Shown here: piece after piece, positions 21,312-33,430 of the stretch | Layout: every line of letters begins with the position of its first letter | How positions within the stretch are numbered: the stretch's first letter is position 1 | NCBI GenBank assembly: GCA_039720395.1 | Contig: CM077827.1 | Location: 19,147,602 to 19,211,601, forward strand | From: Liquidambar formosana | Taxonomy: Eukaryota > Streptophyta > Magnoliopsida > Saxifragales > Altingiaceae | Direction: 5' to 3' | DNA length: 64,000 nucleotides | Made by a program: the position numbers and the translations under genes | The notes under the pieces: generated by a model | Databases searched by the model: none | Told to the model about the DNA's origin: nothing | The model's input: the letters and a program-made list of their open reading frames with translations, nothing else

Positions 21312-23048
21312 CCCCCCTATGCTTCAGCAAAAGGGGAGGCAATGGAAGGCAATTGGGGGCCACTTTATGCAGTAAACCTGAGTGTTTGAGAGAGAATAAG
21401 GGAGAGAGACTTGAAGGAGAGCTAGAGGACCTGCTGTAGCCTTGAAGAAAGCTTGATTCAAGTCATCCATAAGTCAAGAGGAGAGTCTCTAAAGCAACAA
21501 GGAAGCACTTCTCAAGGTAATCTTCTGTTTTGTTCAAGCTTAAACTAGAGTTTCATATAGAATAGACTTATTGCATGCTAAAGTTAGGATTTTTATCATG
21601 TGTTGTCACTTTAGTTAGTTAATATGCATGATTTAAATGTTGTTCATGTTGATTATAGCATGCTTTAGGGCTGTTCTGTAGGCTTTTAAGCATAAATGTG
21701 AGTCTAGTGCTTCCATTGTCCTTGTTTTAGAATAGTGTCATTGCATGTTAAAGTTAGGATTTTTATCGTGTTCTATTGCTTTAGTTAGTTAATATGCATG
21801 ATTTAAGTTCTATTTAATATGAGTTTAGCATGATAGGGTTTGTTTTGTGTGTTTTTAAGCATGTTTGTGAGTTTAGGGTTTTTAGTGTCCTTGTTTTAGG
21901 ATAGTTACATACAGCATGTTAATTTAAGCTTTTTTATTGATTTTTCTTCATAGTTGCTGTATATGCTTTACATATAGAGTAACTATGATATTTCTTGCAT
22001 GCATGTTAGTTGATTTCTAGGGTTTTTATGCATGCTATGGTTTTAGGATTGCATTAGAACTTATTATAATTCGCTATTTTTTGCTATTAGCATGTTTAGT
22101 GGATGAGTTTAGGCCATAATACTATTCTGTCTAGATTTGCATATTGTTGTGTTTGCATGGTTTTGAGCACGTGTAAGGGTGCAAATAGGTGTGGTAATAG
22201 TCCTATGGCAAATAGGGCTGCCATCGCTTAAAATTGCTAAATACTTGAGCTTTTGCGCTCAGGTAAGCGGGTGTGAAGGTGCCCCAATTCACCTCTCTCT
22301 TCCTGACTCTTTCCCTTCTCCCTCTAAGGGTTATTTTTAATATGAGTCTATGGTCTTAATCAAGGGTTTCCTTAACCAATAAAATTCTGTTTTTTTATCA
22401 AAGTTTCTATCTTGTGGAATTCTTTCTAAATTCAAACTTGGTTTATCTATCATATTCAATTCTCTTTCAAATAAGGAAACCTACGGTTTTTACAATAGGT
22501 TTATATTAGGATTTAACCCTATTTCTATTCGAACTAAGTGGACTTTGATCCATGTATTTCGTTGCATGGTATGTAAGCACTCTTCGTGAGGCTTAAGTTC
22601 GTTCTAGGATCCAAATATTCTAGGTTTCTTATCTCTTTTCTTTATTTTCTGTTTTATCTTGCTTATTATGCATGGATGATTGGATGGAATATATGATATG
22701 CATGCTGTCTTGTGATGATATTTATTGATTTTGTGTGTTGGAAAGATCTTAATTTAGCCCAAATAAACCGAGAGACCGAAAAGGTGACATGGGTGCCTAT
22801 AGGTTTTGCCTAGAACCTTCCCATGTCATAACTTAGCCTCCGAATCCTTAATTTTCTTTGGTTTCCAAAAAGAATGTTTTTGCCTTTCCTTTTTAAGTAT
22901 AGAGTCATTCAAATTGTTTTCTTTAAAACAAACTATTTTTTAGGGTTTTCTTTGTTTCCTTTAAAAAATAAGGTAGCAATTCCTTTTGTTTTCTTTTTCA
23001 AACCTATTTTCTTTTCAATCCTTATGGGCCCAATTTCTGGGGTTCACA

Positions 23049-23338
23049 CCTCTGCTACTTACTACGACTGGCTCGTTTCCGGTATCGAGGAGTCAAAATA
23101 GGCTAAGGGTTAGTATAAGCGAAAAGGATTGAAGTGAGACAGTTACAATTGTAGCAAGTGAAGGAATGATTCTCAATGCTGAGGATTCCCTTATTGATTA
23201 TATTGCTTTTTATGTCATTTCCATTTTAGTTAATAATAATAGGCAAAATGTACTAGTTGGTCCCATTTAATGGATAAACTTATTTCAATTAATTTCGCAC
23301 TGATTCTAATTCCTTTGTAGTACAAGATGGGGTTCTCT
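23049..23338 (-). other. 3' flank of the minus-strand Tat pol
   Basis: AT-rich spacer between the end of the minus-strand integrase (23339) and the right end of the Tat LTR. No ORF. The text at 23049-23097 (ACGACTGGCTCG, CGGTATCGAGGAGTC) looks like LTR-end or leader sequence of Tat elements, but I could not assign a primer-binding site. Confidence 0.4.
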
Positions 23339-26300
23339 TCATATACAATACTTACGCAAACGATCCTAATTAATAGGTTGCATGAACTCTTTCCCTTCTT
23401 TGTCCATTAACTTAACTACTCCTCCTGACAATATAGTCTTAATGATGTACGGACCTACCTAATTGGGCCTAAACTTGCCCTTAGGGTTTGATACCCAGGT
23501 CAACATCTCCTTAAGCACCAAGTCTCCTTTCTTTAGATTTCTTGGCCTCACCTTTTTGTTAAAAGCCCTGGCGACCCTCCTTTGATACCCTTGCACATAG
23601 TATAATGACTTAAACCTTTTTTTAATCCAATAATGCCAATTGTTCATATCGGTCCCTTTTCCATTTGATTTCAGGGATTTAGCTTTCTACCAAGACTCTC
23701 AATGATTGAACCTCCAATTTGTCCTTGTAAGTCTATGTCGATTTTTCTAGGATGTGCTTTATGTTCTTATTGGCTGCTTCCACTGCTTCGTTGGTCTGTG
23801 GCTAATAAGGGGAGGATTTGTGATGCTTAATGCTGTACTTCTCAAAAACATCTTGACTTTCCCCTGAAAGTGCAATCTGTTGTCTAAAATGACCTTGTGT
23901 GGTACCCCATACCTGTAGATAATGTGAGTCTCTATGAATTTAGCCACATGCTTGGCCTTCAATTCCATGTAGGCTTTTACTTCTCACCATTTTGTGAAGT
24001 CGTCGATGGCTACTAGTATGTATTCGTGTCCTCCTATAGCTTTCAGAACGATTTTGCCCATGATGTCTATACCCCAGATAGAGAAAGTTTATGGTGACAT
24101 CAACTGGTGTAATTCGACCGGAGGTGTATACTGCATGTTGGAGTAGACCTGTCGTTGGTGACATTTCTTTACGTATTTCATGCAATCTGTTTCCATGGTA
24201 TTCTAGTAATACCCTAACCGAATTAGTTTTTTGGCTAGTATCCTTCTATTTATGTGGGGTCCACAATCTCCCCCATGTACTTCGCTAACCAACGTCTGAG
24301 TTGTCTCCTTATGACACACAACAGATGAACACCTTAGGCGACCTCTTGAACAGGTTCCCACTACACACGACATACAGTGTTGCCAATAACCTTAGTGCCC
24401 GTCGATCTTTCTTTGTGGCTCCCTCGGGGTATTCTTCTCGCTCCAGGAAGTTCAAAATATCGAAATACCAAGGTTTCCCATCATCAAATTCTTCTTCTAC
24501 AGACATGATGGCGGCTTCATGGGTAGGTCGAGAGTTTTATTATATGATCAAGGGTTGTAGTTGGGCTTTCTCTGGGAAGTGGATCAATGATGCTAAGGTG
24601 GCTAAGGCATCGGCAAACTGTTTCTAGGATCTAGGCAAAGGGGTAAAAGTTACTTTCTAGAATTGTAAGGCTAATCTCTCGAGGTAGCTTTGGTATGGTT
24701 TCAGATGTTCCTCCTTGGTTTTCCAAATATTTTGAACTCGAGCTATTACCAACGCTGAATCCCCATAGACTTCGACTTCTTCCACATTGAGGGCTAGCAA
24801 CGCTTCCAACCCCACAATGCATGCCTTATACTCGGCAGTATTGTTTGAATTGTAGAAGTTGAGCTTGATTGACAAGGGAATATGCAGGTCGTCCGGTGTG
24901 ATCAAAATAACTCCAACTCCATTTCCATATTGATTCGATGCTTCGTTAAAATACATCTTCCACGTTTGTACGCATTCAACAGTTCAAAGGGTTTTCATCG
25001 GGGAAGTCATCGTTAAGGGCTTGCCCCGGGACTAAATGTTTGGCACAAAAATTGGCTACTGCCCCCCCTTTAATTGCCTTCTCGGTGGCGTAAGTCAATT
25101 CAAATTCAGCGAGGAGGAATAACCACTGCGATAGTTGCCCACTAAATATTTGTTTTTTGAACAAGTATTTGAGCGGATCCATTCGGCATATTATCTACAC
25201 TTCGTAATTTATTATAAAATGTTTTAACTTCTGAATGTCCTAGACTAGTGCGAAGCATGATTTCTCTACTGCAGTATACCTTGTTTCGTATTCGTGCAAC
25301 TTTTTGCTCAAATAATAGATGGCATGCTCACGTCCTTGGTCATCATACTGAGCTAACATGCTTCCTAGAGCTTTCTCGAATATCAATAGATACAACAGCC
25401 GCGGTTTTCCAAGGTGTGGCGGGACTAATATCGGTGGATTCAGTAAATATTCCTTTATGGCTTCGAAGGCTCGTTGAAATTGGTCATTCCACTCCTTTGG
25501 TTCCCCTTCTTTAACAGTTTGAAAATAGGCTCGCAGGTTGAAGTGAGTTTTACTATGAATCTGCTAACATATTGCAATCTCACCAGGAAACCTCTAACCT
25601 CTTTCTCCGTCTTGGGTGGTGGCATCTCCAAAATTGCTTTGATCTTAACGGTGTCAACCTCTATGCCTCTGTTTGTCACCATATACCCCAACAGCTTCCC
25701 CGATGATACTCCGAAGGTGCATTTCTATGGATTCAATCTCAGTTTGTACTCTCTGATTCTCTCGAAGAACTTTTTAAGATTGTCTAGATGACTTTTCCTA
25801 GTTTCTGACTTTACGATCATGTCGTCTACATATACCTCCACTTCTCGGGGCATCATATCATGTAATAAGGTAGTTGCCATTCATTGGTAAGTGGCTCAAG
25901 CGTTCTTTAACCCGAATAGCATGACCGTGTAACAGTAAGTCCCCCATCCTGTGGTGAAGGTCGTTTTGGTCATATCTTCAGGTGCCATCTAAATCTAGTT
26001 GTACCCTGAGAACCCGTCCATAAATGACATTAGCGCACTACCTGCGGTATTATCCACTAGAACATCGATGTGTGGGAGAAGGAAGTCATCTTTCAGACAG
26101 GCTTTGTTGAGGTCTGAAAATCCACACATACTCAGACTTGCCCATCTTTCTTCGGTACCGGCACTATATTGGCAACCCAATCTACTTGATCGACTGCTCG
26201 TATAAACCCCACTTCTAGTAACTTTGAGACTTCTTCCTTCACTTTAATCGACCACTTGGGTTGCATTCTTCTCAACCGCTGCATCATAGGCTTAGACCCT

Positions 26301-26970
26301 TCTTTGACGATAATGCGATGTTGGACTATCTACGGATCTATGCCAGGCATGTCTGCGTACGACTAAGCAAATACATCTTGGAATTCCTACAATAAAGTAT
26401 TAAGATTGGATTGTTCCTGAATGGATAGTGTGGACCCAACTTGTACTTCTTAGGATTTTCATTAGTGCCTAAGTTAATTAAGATAGTTTCATTTTTAATG
26501 GGTTCGAAGTTCCTTTCTTGGTTGTCATTAATAATTTTGTTTAAATTAGGATCTTCAGACATTTGTGCAATATATTCCTCAAGAGACATGTCAACATAAG
26601 CAAAATCAGAATCCATTTCATTAGCAATAGGGGTGGTTACAGTAGTGGTGTTTTTAAGAAACTTAGGAACAAAGCCAAAAGTGGGTTTGTCCTTTGCTGG
26701 AGAGGATTTTTCATTCGCTCCGGTGCATGCATGGCTCCTAGCTTCTTTCTTCCAATCCCACAGGCTTGTACCCCCATTTGCTTGAGTGATCAACTTGGTC
26801 AGGTTTGTGACACCCTCTTCCTTAGTCAAGACTAGTATGTCCCAACCATGCTCAGATAGTAGTAGGCTCAGATTCCCTAGATTTTCGCCCCAGTCTACTT
26901 CTAGTACCTCTTTCTCCCAAGGTTTTTCCTTGGTGAATTCTAGCCTCAATTCTTCAATGAAGAATACTTA
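23339..26970 (-). pseudogene. second Tat-like gypsy pol, minus strand, heavily broken
   Basis: Minus-strand remnant with the same domain order as 11-3358. Starting near 26970 it has a pre-RT region (INLGTNENPKKYKLG), then RT with LPHIDVLVDNTAGSALMSFM and an intact YVDD at 25821-25832, MGYMVTNRGIEVD at about 25690, the RT-linked RNase H around 25180, and the archaeal-type RNase H at 24956-24657 (NNTAEYKACIVGLEALLAL, YGDSALV). Integrase pieces follow at 24185-23459, and the end is at about 23339. Many stops and frame changes. It is distinct from the plus-strand Tat copy in sequence. No LTR of its own is visible on either side, so it is an internal fragment. Confidence 0.85.
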
Positions 26971-27659
26971 TGTACAATGATCCTACAATGAATTTCCATC
27001 AATTATGCATCAGTTTTAATTAGAATTAATTACAAGAACCATAGAGTTCTAAAACCTATTCAGCCCTGGTGGTCTTCTCCTTCTTCCTTCTGTTCTATCA
27101 TCTTAATCCAATTATGATGCATCTGAATGCTTGGGAACCCTTCCCTACCATGTCTAGAACATAACCCAAGTGGTGGCAACCATTGCCATGCCTTTGATCT
27201 CCATCAAAAACTCACAGTTGTGGCTATTGCATCATTCCCACGTAAAATTGTCTTCCCAGACAGCCTGTAGTAAAAAATTCATAACTTCCACTACAGAACT
27301 TGGATCGACACACCGTTTATTGGGTTGGAAAGATGATTCGAAGAGCTTTCTAACCATATATGGCTTGAAAATTTTGGAGAAGAACTCTGATTTTGGCATG
27401 CAAAACAAGATGACGGTTTTTCATGGCTACCATGAAAACTGTTCATAACAGTTTTATAAAACCCTAGTTTTCTTATTCTTCTTCTCCAAACTCAATCCCT
27501 ATTCAACTCTTGAATAACCAGCAGCTCTAAAACTTATTTTAGAGGAGGAGTATAAGAGAAAACAACCTAGCTAATGCATAAACATGAACCCTAGTTCATT
27601 AAACCAATCAATTTACCATAACAACCAACCCATATGCAGTTTGTATTAAGCATAATCAT
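26971..27659 (-). other. partial leader of the minus-strand copia relative
   Basis: Non-coding sequence that follows the primer-binding site in the minus direction. It is the truncated leader of the copia whose LTR is at 27674-29327. No gag-pol is present: the leader stops near 26990, where the minus-strand Tat pol begins. No ORF is supported. Confidence 0.6.
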
Positions 27660-27672
27660 GGCTCTGATACCA
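27660..27672 (-). other. primer-binding site (initiator tRNA-Met), minus strand
   Basis: On the minus strand TGGTATCAGAGCC starts one base after the LTR end CCCAACA. It shows that the LTR at 27674-29327 is the 5' LTR of an element pointing to lower coordinates. Confidence 0.88.
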
Positions 27673-27673
27673 C

Positions 27674-29327
27674 TGTTGGGTATCGAACTAGAAGAAAACA
27701 AAGTGCAGAATGAATTGATAAAAAAAACTTTTCCTAATTGATTCCTTAACGCATAAATCCAATTATACTTAAACACAAACGAAACCCTAACTAAAAGAGG
27801 GCAGAATTACTTACAGTTTGATTTGTCTTCTCCTTTTTCCTCCAAGATTTGAATCCGAATAGTAGAGAACAAGCAATCCAAGTGTACTACCTCCAATGGT
27901 ATCCACACGTAGCTAGAGCTTCAAGTTTTTCCTTCCTTCTTCCTTGTTGTTGCTAGAGGTGGAGAAGAAAAGAGAGATAAAAAAGCCTCCAAGGGGCTGG
28001 ACGGCTAAGGCTTGGGAGTGCATCAAGTGATGATGTCACACATCATAGCATGATATATATAGCCACCACTAAAGGGGCCGGCCATGAGGAGAAATCCCTT
28101 TAGGGTTTTAATGCAATTTCTCTAAACTATATCCCCTCTAATTTATATCAAATACGAACTTGGCCCTTAAAGAACTTCTCTTTAATCACTTATACCCTTT
28201 CTCTCATAGACTTTAAAGCTCTCTTAGCATGATCAGTGTGTGACCCATTGGGTTCACATCATCAAATAGTAGGTATAGCACAAGTTGTACACAATGGAAC
28301 TCTTTCCATTTAGGGTCTAATTGGAACTCCTTCCAATTCCCTAATTGATTATAACTCTCTTATATCAATTAGGGCTCCTACTAACCATGAGTAATACCTA
28401 GCATATGGCTCATGGTGTGGTCCTTAATGAGGAGAATAGTTATCTTACAAAGAACCCTTCTGTTATAGTTTATAGTTTACAATTACATCCTTCTATTCAC
28501 ACAATGTCTCCAATTGAACCAATAGGACATGGAAGTCTGTCAAGTCCTTAGTTCAATTACTTTATACTCAATCATGAATATCAACTCAATAATAAACTTA
28601 TGGAAACTCCTTACCATATTCATTCTACCATGGGCATATGGATTTAATGAGTTATATCACTGAATGATATATGAAACATTCTCTTTCTTTTTCCTGAGAG
28701 TGATGGATTCCTTATTGATCACTCACATGCCTTCACACACATAGTAGTAGGGCCAATGAACACCCATGCAGACCCCTAGAAAGATCTGCACTTAGTGTTA
28801 TCAAACTTCTAAAGCTATATGCATAAGACAACTATGGTGTCTCAGGTCTAAGGATTACTTGTACCACTATAACAATGAAAAACTGATTGACAGGCAGGTT
28901 AAAACTCCATTCAGTTTATCTCATATCTTTGGTCACATTCAATGTACCTATTCTATAATAGGCACCTACTTGTTGGATGTTGTAGTGTCTCCACACAAAT
29001 AGCTTGAGACTAGCTATCCTCTTATAGAGTCAACCTAACAAGTGCTAGTCCTATGGTTCATTACTGTCCATCATAATGAACCTTCAACTAGGAATGTTTT
29101 AGTAGTTTAGTACAGAGATATATTAATAGTCTCAAAATTACAACTCTTTGTAATTCTATATTCTCAACTGTAACATCGTGGACATATTATGTAAGTATAA
29201 ATGATGCATATAAGCATAATAGAATAAGCCCTTATATTAAATCAATAATAAATGTGACATACATAAATGAAATCAAATGATTGTTCCTAATCCCTAAACA
29301 ATCATCTCTATGATTGGCTCTAGGGCA
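27674..29327 (-). repeat. 5' LTR of a truncated Angela-like copia, minus strand
   Basis: Reverse complement of the 5324-6975 LTR family with many substitutions. The inner end (TGTTGGGTAT on the plus strand) is intact and joined to a primer-binding site. The outer end stops at GGCTCTAGGGCA (29327), lacking about 11 bases of the expected TGTTAGAGTTA start. It runs directly into a cut-off GC palindrome cluster, so the junction probably arose by deletion after insertion. Confidence 0.9.
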
Positions 29328-29364
29328 CCAAGGGTGCCCAGTTGGCCTGGTTGGTCACCCGAGC
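29328..29364. repeat. GC-rich palindrome cluster, right half only
   Basis: Contains GGCCTGGTTGGTCACCCGAG, matching the right outer arm and part of the second inner unit of the other clusters. It is the remnant of the cluster that in the complete element separates antisense genes 1 and 2. The left half was lost at the junction with the copia LTR. Confidence 0.75.
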
Positions 29365-29643
29365 ATCTGCCTTGTTTTTGCCTTGTTTCGTCCAGTTTTC
29401 CCAATTTTCACTTCTAGATGGCCTTTTTTGGCCATTTTGACTCCTATAAGCTCATATTTACTCAAATTTTCATAAAAAAGCATCATAACATCATCACAAG
29501 GGATTCCAAGAAGCATCACAAGTATCCATACTAAAAGCTAAAAAAAGTGGTTCAAGGGTTATAATTACAGAACATAGCATGAAATGCAAAAAGATGATCA
29601 TTGTTTCATTGTCTTTACAATCCCAACAAAGAGGTAAGTGAAC

Positions 29644-32306
29644 TCAATGAGTCCTAGTGCTTCTTTTGTGACTCGACCCAGCTCCATCACGACCTGAACG
29701 AGGTACTCTAGGAGAGCGCATTGATTGTGTGGCTGTGATGATGAAGTCTGTTGCAAAGAAACTAAGTATGAGAATAGGGTGGGTTAAAAACACTTCAAGG
29801 AGGATTTAAAATAAGTTGAACACTTACTAAGGCGTCCAAACGGGCTTCCACCATGGATTTAGCTAAGCTCATCCTCACAAGATCATGCCTCAAGCCCTCG
29901 CTAAGGTCGATGAACTCTTGGGCATACGCCGCGGACACCTAGGACAATCAATAAGATTAATTGCAGGTAATTTTAAAAGAAAAATACCCATAAAGAGAAC
30001 TTACCTGTTCTCGACTTAGGTCGATTTTACGGGACTCATCAAAAGTAGGATGGGTGATGGCAATCTTGACAAAGTCCACCCTGTAATACAGATCCACAAA
30101 CCAATTAGGCCGAGGCAAGGGCAGTGGTCGATCCTCCTCCATCTCATCCTCCTCACCAGAACCATGAGTCACCCCTATAGCTGAGCCCACTGTCGAGCTA
30201 TGCCCTTTTGCTCGTCGACCTTACAAGTGTTCGCTTATTAAATAAAAAGTCTCTATCAAAAGAAAAGACAATGAAGGCATTAAAGACTTACCCCTTGAGG
30301 AGGGAGGCTGGTCACCCTAGGTCTCATCAAGCATTGCTGATAAAAAATGTCATACACAATGTTGGGAGAAGTGAATTCTTCAGCATCCCAACCCCTCAAA
30401 GCCTCCATCAATTCATCCCCTCCATCGAATTGGCATGCCTCATGTTTAGTGGTGGCGGCATCGAGGTCACAGCTGCATTCAGATCACCTTTGACCTGTCG
30501 TAAAACCCGTTCCCCCAAGTACTAGTACCTGCCCATGGGGCCTTCCAAGAGCCTCTTATCGGTCAACTCTAAGCTAGGAATGCATCGCTTAGACAACATT
30601 GGCACCCATATCTTCCATAGATCCCATTTAATTTGTTCAAAATCCAAAATAAGAAATTGAAAGTAAAGAAGAAAAGAAAAAAATAAGAAGGAAAGAATTT
30701 CACCATGTCAGCTGTCAGGCTTACTAGGTGAGCTCTAGCATGGGCATAATTATGATAATTTGCCGTCCGAAATGACACATAAGTGGGAGCATAATTTTTT
30801 AGGATAGGCTATTCTATGGTTTCCTTAGCAAGGGATGGACAGCATAGGTTGAGGTATTCGTAACACCAAACCTATCAAGAATTAAAAGAAGAGTCAAAAG
30901 AAAAGAAAATATAAGAAAATGTGAAAAGAAACAAAAGGGGAAGTGTTACTACCTCCCAAACAAGAAGCTTCCCCCCAAAGTCCTTCATGACACTACGGGA
31001 CATGTCAGACATTGTCCGGTACATGGTAGCCAAAGCAGCCCCTCCCCAATTGAATTTTCTAACCTTGCCAATATCTTCCATGCTTGTAAGAAGGCCTAGA
31101 TAGGCTAAGTCACCAGTACCAGCAAAGAATGTGCATGAAATCATGTAAAGTAGGAATGCCCTTGTGATATATTCAGGGTTCGCACCTTTTCTCTATTCCT
31201 GTTTTGCAAATTTATTGAATAGCCAAGTGTGACGCACAGCTTTCTTGATTACCTCAACTTCCATTCCAAGCAAGGATGAAAGATAATCCTAATTTGTGGC
31301 AGCATTTTCATAAAATTCCAAGCATTTGCCTTTAATGCTCAAGCTCATAATCATGGTAAAGTCCTTGGAGGTTAGGGTTATCTCCCCGAAGCTAAAGTGG
31401 AATGTGTTGGTGGTGTCCCACCATAATTCAGATAGGGCGATTAATGCTTGCCTATTACATTGCTCACTCCATAGGGAATCTAGAAACAGGCCAAAACCTG
31501 CTTTTTCAACATTTTTCTTGGCTAAGGGTTGGAAGTTTTCCATGTTCCACCACCATTCAATAAGTTTTTTTTATAGAGGACCTGGTATAGATGTCCTGAA
31601 AATTGGGCTATAGTCGTTGAAAATGCCTTAAGAGTTAGTTGAGAGAACATGGAAATAATAAGCTTACACTAGCAATTGATTTCAATTTGTTTTCTAAAAA
31701 TATCAAATAAGTTGTTTTTATTCATGAAATGAATTGCTAATGAATTTTTATGAGTTAACTTGTTCATATGTCTTAATTTGGTAAGGATTGAACACTTTTT
31801 ATCACTTGGGCATTTTATCGAACACTTAGTAGGTGATACTTTCCAAGCTTTGAAATAAAAGAATTTTGTATGTTCAATCCTTGCTAAATCATAGCATATT
31901 ACTCACTCATGAGTTTACTTGTAGATATACATTGATTTGTTAAAGATTGAACACCTTTGTTTCACTTAGGCATTTTATCAAACACTTGGTAGATGGCATT
32001 TTTCAAGCTTTCAAATGAAAAGGTTTTGTATGTTCAATCCTTGCCAAATCAAGGGATATCACTCAACAACACAAGAAGCATTCAAAAGAAGTCCATGGGA
32101 ATGCAACTTCATCAATAGAATCCAAAGATTCAAAAGAAAAGTGTTAAGTTGGGTAAACTTACTTCTTGTTGGGAATAGAGAAATGAAAGGTGCTTGTCGG
32201 GTTCAAGCAACACCCCATCTTGTGGGGCATCATAGGGTGGTGCCTTGTACTTTTTTTTAACTCCGTAGAATGGGTACGTGATGCTTGAGTGCTTGCTAGA
32301 AGACAT
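29644..32306 (-). pseudogene. antisense gene 2 homologue: spliced plant-mobile-domain-like gene
   Basis: Homologue of the gene at 15368-18102, on the minus strand. Exon 1 is 32306-32163 (48 codons, MSSSKHSSITYPF, exactly the same length as its homologue), exon 2 about 31607-30952 with WWDTTNTFHFSFGEITL and FNWGGAALATMYRTMSDMSR, exon 3 from 30871 with YAHARAHLVSL. Later exons include MRHANSM-, GEEDEMEED- and EFIDLSEGL-like segments, and the frame ends TGA 29644-29646 after a basic SSHKRS tail. Donors AA/GTAAGT, AG/GTAGTA, TG/GTGAAA, GG/GTAAGT, AG/GTAAGT and TA/GTAAGT occur in homologous places. The exon-3 acceptor AG that is lost in the other copy is intact. Breaks: a stop near 31290, one near 31195, others in exons 3 and 4, and an extra A at the start of exon 2. 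Function unknown; role inferred only as a transposon-borne mobile-domain protein. Confidence 0.72.
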
Positions 32307-32559
32307 TCTTGATAATGGAGGTGGTTTGTCGAAAATGGGTTTGATTTGGTTTGATTTCAAAAGATGATGCAAAATGGGTGTTTTGATTGTTAAATGGGCT
32401 TGTTTTGTCGTTATTTGATGTGCATAAGTTTTTTGGATTGAGTGGATTTGATATGGGAATGAGAGAATATGAGTTTGAGAAGATGGAATGAGGGTTTAGA
32501 GAAAGAAACTCTCTAATTTTCAAGTTGGGAGAATGTGAGAATGAGTGGGTGAGCATGGG

Positions 32560-32573
32560 TTTAAAAACCCAGA
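32560..32573 (-). promoter_or_regulatory. TATA-like site of the antisense gene 2 homologue
   Basis: GGGTTTTTAAACCC on the minus strand, about 255 nt upstream of the ATG at 32306, in the same position as the site at 18356-18370. Core promoter by position only. Confidence 0.4.
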
Positions 32574-32589
32574 ATTTTTTCCTTGGTGG

Positions 32590-32672
32590 TCTTGGGTAAC
32601 TGTCCAGCCTTGGACAGTTAGCCATCTTGGCTTGGACGGCTGACCGTCCAAAGCTAGATGGTCACCCAAGCC
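32590..32672. repeat. GC-rich four-part palindrome cluster, second element (upstream of the antisense gene)
   Basis: Outer arms GGGTAACTGTCC and GATGGTCACCC, inner units GGACAGTTAGCCATC and GGACGGCTGACCGTCC. The second inner unit has six-base arms GGACGG/CCGTCC, replacing GGGCGG/CCGCCC of the first element: both arms changed together. Confidence 0.82.
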
Positions 32673-32879
32673 CGCCTTGGCCCGCTTTGCCCGTTTGCTT
32701 TGTCTCACGTGGTCGCGCCTTCTAATCTTCTTCAAATTGACTTAATGATCACTTTTTGAGTTATGGGTTGAAAATATTTCCTAAGTTTATCAATTTCTAA
32801 TGAAATTACTGAATCTTGGGTTGAATGTATTTCCCCACATAATAAAGATTTGTTAGCTTCCTCATGAAATGAGCTTGGC

Positions 32880-33430
32880 TTTGGATTGAAGGACTTTCAA
32901 TTCTTGGAATTAATACCTTTATATGATGATGATAATATCATATCATGTGATAAAGATAATTTCACATGAAATGACATGATAATCATATAATAATGATAAT
33001 TTCACATGAAATAATAATTCATGAGTTTTGCTAGTTATGAAATAACTTGCTATCTTTGAGATTTCCTAATGAAATTAGCATGAAATGAACTTGTTTTTTA
33101 AGTAATTGACTTGAAATTCAATTCCCTATATGATGATGACAACTTCATATCATGTGATAAAGATAATTTCACATGAAATAACATCAAATAAGTTTGATTT
33201 TGAATTGATTGACTTTCAATTCAATTTCATATCATGTGATAAAGATAAGTTCACATGAAATAACATAAAATAAGCTTGATTTTGAGTTGATTGACTTTCA
33301 ATTCAATTTCATATCATGTGATAAAGATAATTTCACATGAAATGACATGAAATAAGCTTGATTTTGAATTGATTGACTTTCAATTCAATTTCATATCATG
33401 TGATGATGATAATTTCACATGAAATGACGA
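32880..33430 (+). repeat. tandem array, 82-bp period, two hairpins per unit
   Basis: Three clear units with GACTTTCAATTC starting at 33211, 33293 and 33375, and degenerate copies back to about 32880. Each unit contains TTGAATTGA/TCAATTCAA (33200-33224) and TCATGTGA/TCACATGA (33232-33258) inverted repeats. The sequence is unrelated to the 90-bp array of the first element but sits in the same place. Confidence 0.88.

Larger units (their letters stand above)
1..23048 (+). mobile_element. Tat-like Ty3/gypsy LTR retrotransposon, 5' end outside window, interrupted by a nested copia
   Basis: The window opens inside this element. Evidence for one element across the nested insertion is the identical 5-bp sequence GATGT at 5319-5323 and 15329-15333 on either side of the copia: removing the copia joins the two halves. 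The order is RT, RNase H, a second RNase H, integrase, a first antisense gene, a second antisense gene, a tandem array, a short purine-rich stretch and a 3' LTR starting TGTCACACCCC. A second RNase H domain and antisense ORFs between pol and the 3' LTR are known from the Tat lineage of plant Ty3/gypsy elements, and that is the basis for the assignment. All sense ORFs are broken, so this copy is not autonomous. The LTR's right end (near 23048) is inferred only from a CA dinucleotide and is uncertain. Confidence 0.8.
20316..23048 (+). repeat. 3' LTR of the Tat element
   Basis: Begins TGTCACACCCCATTTTTG, the same opening as the LTR at 33804. It contains a GC palindrome cluster (21023-21107) followed about 195 bp later by a TATA box (CTATAAATACC, about 21301-21311), then a transcribed region rich in GAGAGA motifs. 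The right boundary is set at GGGGTTCACA (23048) because the next segment reads as the 3' side of a minus-strand pol. There is no second LTR in the window to confirm it. Approximate length 2.7 kb. Confidence 0.65.
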
